From NCBI GenBank assembly GCA_029851835.1, contig JARKVD010000004.1:27788-91787 (forward strand): a stretch of DNA of 64,000 nucleotides, given 5' to 3'. The translations under genes were made by a program, and so were the position numbers. The DNA is from Clostridium sp. (GTDB lineage Bacteria > Bacillota > Clostridia > Clostridiales > Clostridiaceae). Below, one piece after another: positions 60,241-64,000 of this stretch. Position 1 is the first letter of the stretch. The number at the start of each line of letters is the position of its first letter. Under the pieces are notes generated by a model, which worked only from the letters and a program-made list of their open reading frames with translations, ran no database searches and was not told the DNA's origin.

Positions 60241-61131
60241 ATGAAATCGAAAGTAATAGCATTAACATTAGCAACTTTATTAGGAACAACAGTATTAGGA
60301 GGAGTACAAGCTCAAGGAGCTGACTCTGCAAGTAAAGCAAATATTGTAAAAAAGGTTATATGTCAAGAACAAGACAATGATTGCAAAAGTGATATTTTAA
60401 GAAAATTTACTTGTATAAAACCTAATAGACCAGGAAAACCTGGGAGACCTAATAGGCCAGGAAGACCATGCAGGCCATCTATTGGAAATGGATGTGACAC
60501 AGAGGTAGTACCACCATCAGATGATAATACAGAGATAGTACCACCGGTTGAGGATGATACAGAGGTAACACCACCAGAAGTAGTGCCACCAGTGGAGAAT
60601 GATACAGAGATAGCACCACCAGAAGTAGCACCGCCATCAGATGATAATACAGATGTAGTACCACCAGTAGACGGAGATATTGAAAATATACCTGGTAATG
60701 GAAATGATGATACAGTTGTAAATGACAAGTTTATGGCTGAAGTTGAACAAGCTATCTTTAAGATAGTAAATGAAGAAAGAGAGAAAGCTGGAGTAAAACA
60801 GTTATCTTATAATTCAACTATGGAAAAGTATGCAAGAATTAAATCTCAAGATATGGGAGATAAAAATTACTTTAGCCATGAGGATTTAAGCGGAAATCTA
60901 ATAACAACTCAAATGAAGGCTGATGGAGTTTCTTATAGAGCTTGGGGTGAGAACATTGCATATATAGGTGGAAACACAAATGCTACAGAATTAGCTAAGC
61001 AGTTTATGACTAATTGGATGAACTCTTCAGGCCACAGAGCGAATATATTATCAACTAATTTTGAGAGTATAGGAGTAGGGGTATATAAAATAGGAAATAA
61101 GGTATATGCAACTCAAGAGTTTTATAGATAG
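60241..61131 (+). CDS. Secreted CAP/SCP-domain protein with proline-rich linker
   Basis: A 296-residue exported protein. A signal peptide (VIALTLATLLGTTVLGG, cleavage near residue 25) is followed by a basic PGKPGRPNRPGRPCRP stretch (about 65-80), then about 70 residues of acidic Pro/Thr repeats (VPPSDDNTE, VPPVEDDTE, TPPEVVPP variants), and a C-terminal CAP domain of about 125 residues (IVNEEREKAGVKQLSYN, YFSHEDLSG, WGENIAY, NWMNSSGHRANILS, GVGVYK). CAP domains of this type are common in clostridial and Bacillus extracellular and spore proteins. ATG 60241 has AGGAGG 7 nt upstream; ATGs at 60202 and 60235 are less well placed. Confidence 0.92.
   Translation: MKSKVIALTLATLLGTTVLGGVQAQGADSASKANIVKKVICQEQDNDCKSDILRKFTCIKPNRPGKPGRPNRPGRPCRPSIGNGCDTEVVPPSDDNTEIVPPVEDDTEVTPPEVVPPVENDTEIAPPEVAPPSDDNTDVVPPVDGDIENIPGNGNDDTVVNDKFMAEVEQAIFKIVNEEREKAGVKQLSYNSTMEKYARIKSQDMGDKNYFSHEDLSGNLITTQMKADGVSYRAWGENIAYIGGNTNATELAKQFMTNWMNSSGHRANILSTNFESIGVGVYKIGNKVYATQEFYR
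60498..60678 (+). repeat. In-gene repeats encoding the acidic Pro/Thr linker
   Basis: Imperfect repeats of a unit such as GATGATAATACAGAGATAG followed by TACCACC(A/G) recur about every 35-65 bp. They encode D-D-(N/D)-T-(E/D)-(I/V)-x-P-P repeats. This kind of array varies in length between strains by slippage. Confidence 0.75.
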
Positions 61132-61187
61132 TAAATTGTTAATAACCAAGTATAAATAATATTTTAAATATAACTTCATAATATAAC

Positions 61188-61228
61188 ATAAAGTGAGTCT
61201 AAGTAGTTAGGCTCACTTTATATTTCTG
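61188..61228 (+). terminator. Terminator of the CAP-domain gene
   Basis: ATAAAGTGAGTCTAA / TTAGGCTCACTTTAT (15 bp, one G-U pair), loop GTAG, tail ATTTCTG. Confidence 0.88.
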
Positions 61229-61445
61229 AATTATTCTAGTACTTTTGGGGAAGCATATTATAGGGCGTGTAATGAGGAAAATTTCCTGACAAAATATATA
61301 AAAATATTGCCAAGGAATCTAACATAAAAATCAAAAATTAAATTTTGATATATATTGAAATAGTAAATTTTATGTTATAATTAATTTGAAATATATAAAA
61401 TATTACATTTAATTCTATAATATGTTATCTAAGGAAGTGGGTTTC
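61229..61445 (+). other. Gene-free AT-rich stretch before the small membrane gene
   Basis: No reading frame, RNA gene or repeat is evident. The only readable element is AAGGAAGTGGG (61432-61442), the ribosome binding site of the next gene. Confidence 0.5.
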
Positions 61446-61730
61446 ATGATAAGTAATTTAGGGTTTTATAGACAATGGAAAGAGACTAGGAAAGCAGGCA
61501 TAAAGAAGTATATATTATCAAGAATTAAAAGTGGTTTTAGATATGGACTTTTAATATACTTAGGACTTTTTTCTTGCCAAATAGTGTTTGTTAAAAAAAT
61601 ATATCCATTATGGTTTTTGTATGCATTAATAGCAGTGGCTATAATTATATTGTTGTCAATAGTTATAAAATGGGAATATAATGAGTATAAGTTTAAGAAT
61701 GTATTGGAATTGTATAAACCAATCAAATAA
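61446..61730 (+). CDS. Small two-TM hypothetical protein
   Basis: A 94-residue protein. The first 35 residues are basic and cytoplasmic (GFYRQWKETRKAGIKKYILS), followed by two helices (about 34-50 and 57-77) and a charged tail. No family is recognised. ATG 61446 follows AAGGAAGTGGG; the in-frame ATG at 61422 precedes that site. A strong terminator follows directly. Confidence 0.65.
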   Translation: MISNLGFYRQWKETRKAGIKKYILSRIKSGFRYGLLIYLGLFSCQIVFVKKIYPLWFLYALIAVAIIILLSIVIKWEYNEYKFKNVLELYKPIK

Positions 61731-61742
61731 ATATAAATTTGA

Positions 61743-61775
61743 AAAGGGAGCCTAGTAATTCTAGGCTCCCTTTAA
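61743..61775. terminator. Bidirectional terminator between the small membrane gene and the CNNM gene
   Basis: AAAGGGAGCCTAG / CTAGGCTCCCTTT perfect 13-bp stem with a TAATT loop. On the minus strand it begins within the last codons of the CNNM gene. Confidence 0.9.
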
Positions 61776-63023
61776 GTTTGTATTTTCCATTTCATTTATA
61801 TTTACGATTATTTCTACTACACGTCTATTGTTGACTTTAGAAATTATTATATCTAGGTGTTCAAAAGAAAAAGTGTCATCTTTTTTAGGAAAGTCATTAA
61901 GCATCTCAATTACCCACCCACTTACAGTGTTAATCTCTGAGTTAAGATTGATTGAGAAAAGCTCAAACATTTTTTCAAGGGATGCATTCCCCATAATTCT
62001 ATATTTATTATCTTCAATTTTGATAAAATCTTCTATTATTTCATCGTGCTCATCCCAGATGTCTCCAACTAATTCCTCAAGGATGTCTTCTAAAGTTAAA
62101 ATTCCAACAGTACCACCAAATTCATCTGTAATTATAGCAAGATGCGATTTGTTTTGTTTTAGTAAAGTTAAAATTTTTGGTATTTTCATATTAGGAGTAA
62201 TAAAGGTTGGAGTTTTTAATATATTGGCAATATTTTTATCGCTATTCATGATTTTATTATAAAAATCTTTAAGATGAAGTATGCCAATTATATTATCTAT
62301 GGTATCTTCATAAACTGGCAACCTTGAATAACCAGTTTTCATGAAAGTTTTATCTATCACATCTTTAGGAGCTGTAATAGGAATTGCAATAACGTCTACC
62401 CTTGGTTTAAATATATCTTCCGCATCCAAGTCGTTAAATTCTATGGCATTTTTTATTAGTTCTCCTTCAGTTTCATCTATTCCACCCTCAGCTTGGGCTT
62501 CATCTACAATTGTTAGTAGTTCATCATCGGTAATGACATTATTGTCAGTAACTTTGAATATTTTAGAAAGAAGCTTTTTCCAAATCATAAATAGGAAGTT
62601 GAGTGGAGAGAGAATTAAAACAAAACATCTTAGAATAGGAGCAGAAAACATTGCAAAGCTATCAGGTGCATCTTTGGCAATACTTTTAGGCGAAATTTCA
62701 CCAAATATTAAAACTAGAATTGTCATAACAATGGTGGATAGTGTAATTCCAATATCTCCAAAATGAAATACAAAAATAGCGGTTGCCATTGAAGCTGAAG
62801 CAATATTAACTATATTGTTACCAATTAAAATAGTGGAAAGTAGCTTGTCATAATCTTTAGCTAAGGATAAAACAAGAGCTGCTTTCTTATTTCCACTTGC
62901 AGCTAAGTTTTTCAACTTAATTTTATTAAAAGAAGAAAATGCTGTTTCAGTTGCAGAAAAGTATGCTGACATTAATATTAGCAAGACTAAAACCAATATT
63001 TGAGTAAAAGTATTTGTAGTCAT
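61761..63023 (-). CDS. Hemolysin-family CNNM/CorC membrane protein
   Basis: A 420-residue protein with the standard layout: a DUF21/CNNM membrane domain (about 1-185; LILMSAYFSATETAFSSFNK, FGEISPKSIAKDAP), a CBS pair (about 205-325; FKPRVDVIAIP, YSRLPVYEDTIDNIIGILHLKD, FGGTVGILTLEDILEELVGDIWDE), and a C-terminal CorC_HlyC domain (about 340-415). Family members are linked to magnesium efflux, not to hemolysis. On the minus strand GGAGG lies 8 nt before the ATG at 63023; an upstream ATG at 63050 is in frame but precedes it. Confidence 0.92.
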   Translation of the reverse strand: MTTNTFTQILVLVLLILMSAYFSATETAFSSFNKIKLKNLAASGNKKAALVLSLAKDYDKLLSTILIGNNIVNIASASMATAIFVFHFGDIGITLSTIVMTILVLIFGEISPKSIAKDAPDSFAMFSAPILRCFVLILSPLNFLFMIWKKLLSKIFKVTDNNVITDDELLTIVDEAQAEGGIDETEGELIKNAIEFNDLDAEDIFKPRVDVIAIPITAPKDVIDKTFMKTGYSRLPVYEDTIDNIIGILHLKDFYNKIMNSDKNIANILKTPTFITPNMKIPKILTLLKQNKSHLAIITDEFGGTVGILTLEDILEELVGDIWDEHDEIIEDFIKIEDNKYRIMGNASLEKMFELFSINLNSEINTVSGWVIEMLNDFPKKDDTFSFEHLDIIISKVNNRRVVEIIVNINEMENTNLKGA

Positions 63024-63303
63024 TTTATAACCTCCAATAAATTTAAACATTATAGTAAATATAACTAAAATTTCACGGTCTAAATCTAATGGGTGGTCTG
63101 TTATAAAAAGCTAAAAACTTAATATGCCATATGCTATGACATAACGGAGGATCATCCAACGTTCATCCCTCTTTCATTAATAATAATATATCATTATACA
63201 CTATTCATCTATAGGTGTTAAGGGCATATGATGAGTTGAAATGTTATATTTATATAAACAATTGGTTTCATAAGGATTACATTTTATTTAACTGCAAGCT
63301 CTT
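63024..63303 (-). promoter_or_regulatory. Leader of the CNNM gene with two hairpins
   Basis: Read on the minus strand, TATGTCATA/TATGGCATA (plus 63123-63143, one G-U) and ACG..GGAT/ATCC..CGT (plus 63144-63162) can form consecutive hairpins in the 5' UTR. No M-box, manganese or other known riboswitch core is recognised. Confidence 0.3.
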
Positions 63304-63307
63304 TAAA

Positions 63308-63347
63308 TAAAATATCCAGCTTAAATTTATATAAGCTGGATATTTTA
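63308..63347. terminator. Terminator of bioY
   Basis: TAAAATATCCAGCTTA / TAAGCTGGATATTTTA perfect 16-bp stem with an 8-nt loop, T-rich on the minus strand, 57 bp after the bioY stop. Confidence 0.85.
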
Positions 63348-63403
63348 ATAGTATTAAGAAATGGGAAATTATTATTATTAGTTTTTAGTTATAAGAGAAG
63401 TGG

Positions 63404-63952
63404 CTAAGCTTTAATAACCTTAGTAAACTCTTTTTTTATGATTGGCTTAATTTTTAAAGCAATTACAACAGCAACAGCTGTCAATATTAAATCTTTAAGT
63501 ATATAAGGATAACAGCCAATAATAAGAGCCTCAGGAATATTTACATTAAGAACAAAGCTTAATTGAAGAACTCCAACTATATAGTTAGTAAGCAAACCTA
63601 GATATGCACCTGTGAATATAAGTTTTTTATTTTTACTTTTAGAAAAAGCTCCTATAATGAAAGCCATAATTAGAAAGCCGGTCAAGAATCCGCCAGTAGG
63701 ACCTATAATTGCACTAAAACCAGAGTTGAAGTTGGCGAACACAGGCATGCCAATAGCTCCAATAAAAATAAAGATTAAAATAGAAAGAGTTCCAAGCTTT
63801 TCCTCTAGAAGCACACTTATTAACACCACAGCAAAAGGTTGAAGTGTTATTGGAACTCCTGAAGGAAGTGGAATTGAGATTTGAGAGAACACTGCCATTA
63901 GTGCAGCACATAAACCGATCATTGTTAATTCCTTAATATTAGATTTTTTCAT
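63404..63952 (-). CDS. bioY: Biotin transporter BioY
   Basis: A 182-residue ECF-type substrate-binding membrane protein with six helices. Signatures are MAVFSQISIPLPSGVPITLQPFAVVL at the N-terminal side, LGTLSILIFIFIGAIGMPVFANFNSG, and IIGPTGGFLTGFLIM. It binds biotin and works with an ECF energising module or alone. AGAGGTAATC precedes the ATG on the minus strand. Only 48 bp upstream are in the window, so a BirA operator cannot be judged. Confidence 0.94.
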   Translation of the reverse strand: MKKSNIKELTMIGLCAALMAVFSQISIPLPSGVPITLQPFAVVLISVLLEEKLGTLSILIFIFIGAIGMPVFANFNSGFSAIIGPTGGFLTGFLIMAFIIGAFSKSKNKKLIFTGAYLGLLTNYIVGVLQLSFVLNVNIPEALIIGCYPYILKDLILTAVAVVIALKIKPIIKKEFTKVIKA

Positions 63953-64000
63953 GATTACCTCTTTAAATTTAATTTATTATAGAAACAGTATATATTTTTT

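Noticed and set aside
60498..60678. Regular repeats as a CRISPR array
   Set aside because: The repeats are in frame inside the CAP-domain gene, encode a Pro/Thr linker, and lack unique spacers of equal length.
60363..60728. Open frame of 121 codons on the minus strand
   Set aside because: It is a shadow of the repetitive Pro/Thr-coding region and has no ribosome binding site.

Overview
The window looks like chromosomal DNA of a low-GC, strictly anaerobic Firmicute, most likely Clostridium sensu stricto. The evidence is very AT-rich intergenic DNA, strong GGAGG ribosome binding sites, a reverse-type rubrerythrin, the anaerobic ribonucleotide reductase pair nrdD/nrdG, hcp next to a Crp/Fnr regulator, and an agr-type autoinducing-peptide locus whose precursor ends like clostridial AgrD. 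I see no prophage, transposase, CRISPR array or rRNA operon. Nearly every gene has its own Rho-independent terminator, so transcription units can be read with some confidence.

Layout. 1-4.6 kb: amino-sugar kinase, phosphohexomutase and a GlcNAc-type sugar-binding lipoprotein. 5.1-10.3 kb: a (p)ppGpp synthetase preceded by structured repeats, a GGDEF-EAL protein, and a WG-repeat protein on the minus strand. 10.5-12 kb: a CcdA/TlpA thiol-redox operon. 12.5-21.2 kb: mostly housekeeping genes (pepF, msrB, membrane GDPD, dinG, nitroreductase, mscS). 21.4-27.7 kb: sulfur, oxygen and NO stress genes (CoA-disulfide reductase/rhodanese/TusA/DsrE fusion, rubrerythrin, Crp/Fnr regulator, a C-terminally shortened hcp) and a tRNA-Gly(CCC) with a mispaired acceptor stem. 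27.8-32.6 kb: nucleotide metabolism (dCMP deaminase, nrdD, nrdG, nupC), with a pair of NrdR boxes before nrdD. 32.8-37.1 kb: holin-like protein, then the agr-like cluster. 37.5-45.3 kb: cardiolipin synthase, zinc-ribbon proteins, asnA, a DUF819 transporter and a membrane-anchored Mrr-like nuclease. 45.6-56.2 kb: a complete maltodextrin operon (binding protein, two permeases, surface amylase, phosphorylase, MalQ), then galE. 56.4-64 kb: hydrolase, topB, ywbE, a secreted CAP protein, a CNNM/CorC-type protein and bioY.

The most interesting locus is 33.5-37.1 kb. Two small membrane proteins, AgrB, a 41-residue AgrD not long enough for standard gene calling, and a six-TM GGDEF plus HD-GYP enzyme lie head to tail, with overlapping or near-overlapping reading frames. 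No AgrC kinase or AgrA regulator is present. One of the small membrane proteins resembles the sensor half of an AgrC/VirS-type kinase without the kinase. This suggests, as inference only, peptide quorum sensing connected to cyclic-di-GMP turnover rather than to a two-component phosphorelay.

A second unexplained feature is a dispersed intergenic repeat family (4849-5018, 5056-5124, 30744-30810, 40642-40760, with a diverged copy near 173-206). Each copy has an ACTCCTT/AAGGAGT-type hairpin followed by one to three units of about 42 bp. In one copy the stem has changed on both sides, which points to selection on RNA structure. Three of the four clear copies lie directly before a ribosome binding site or between co-transcribed genes.
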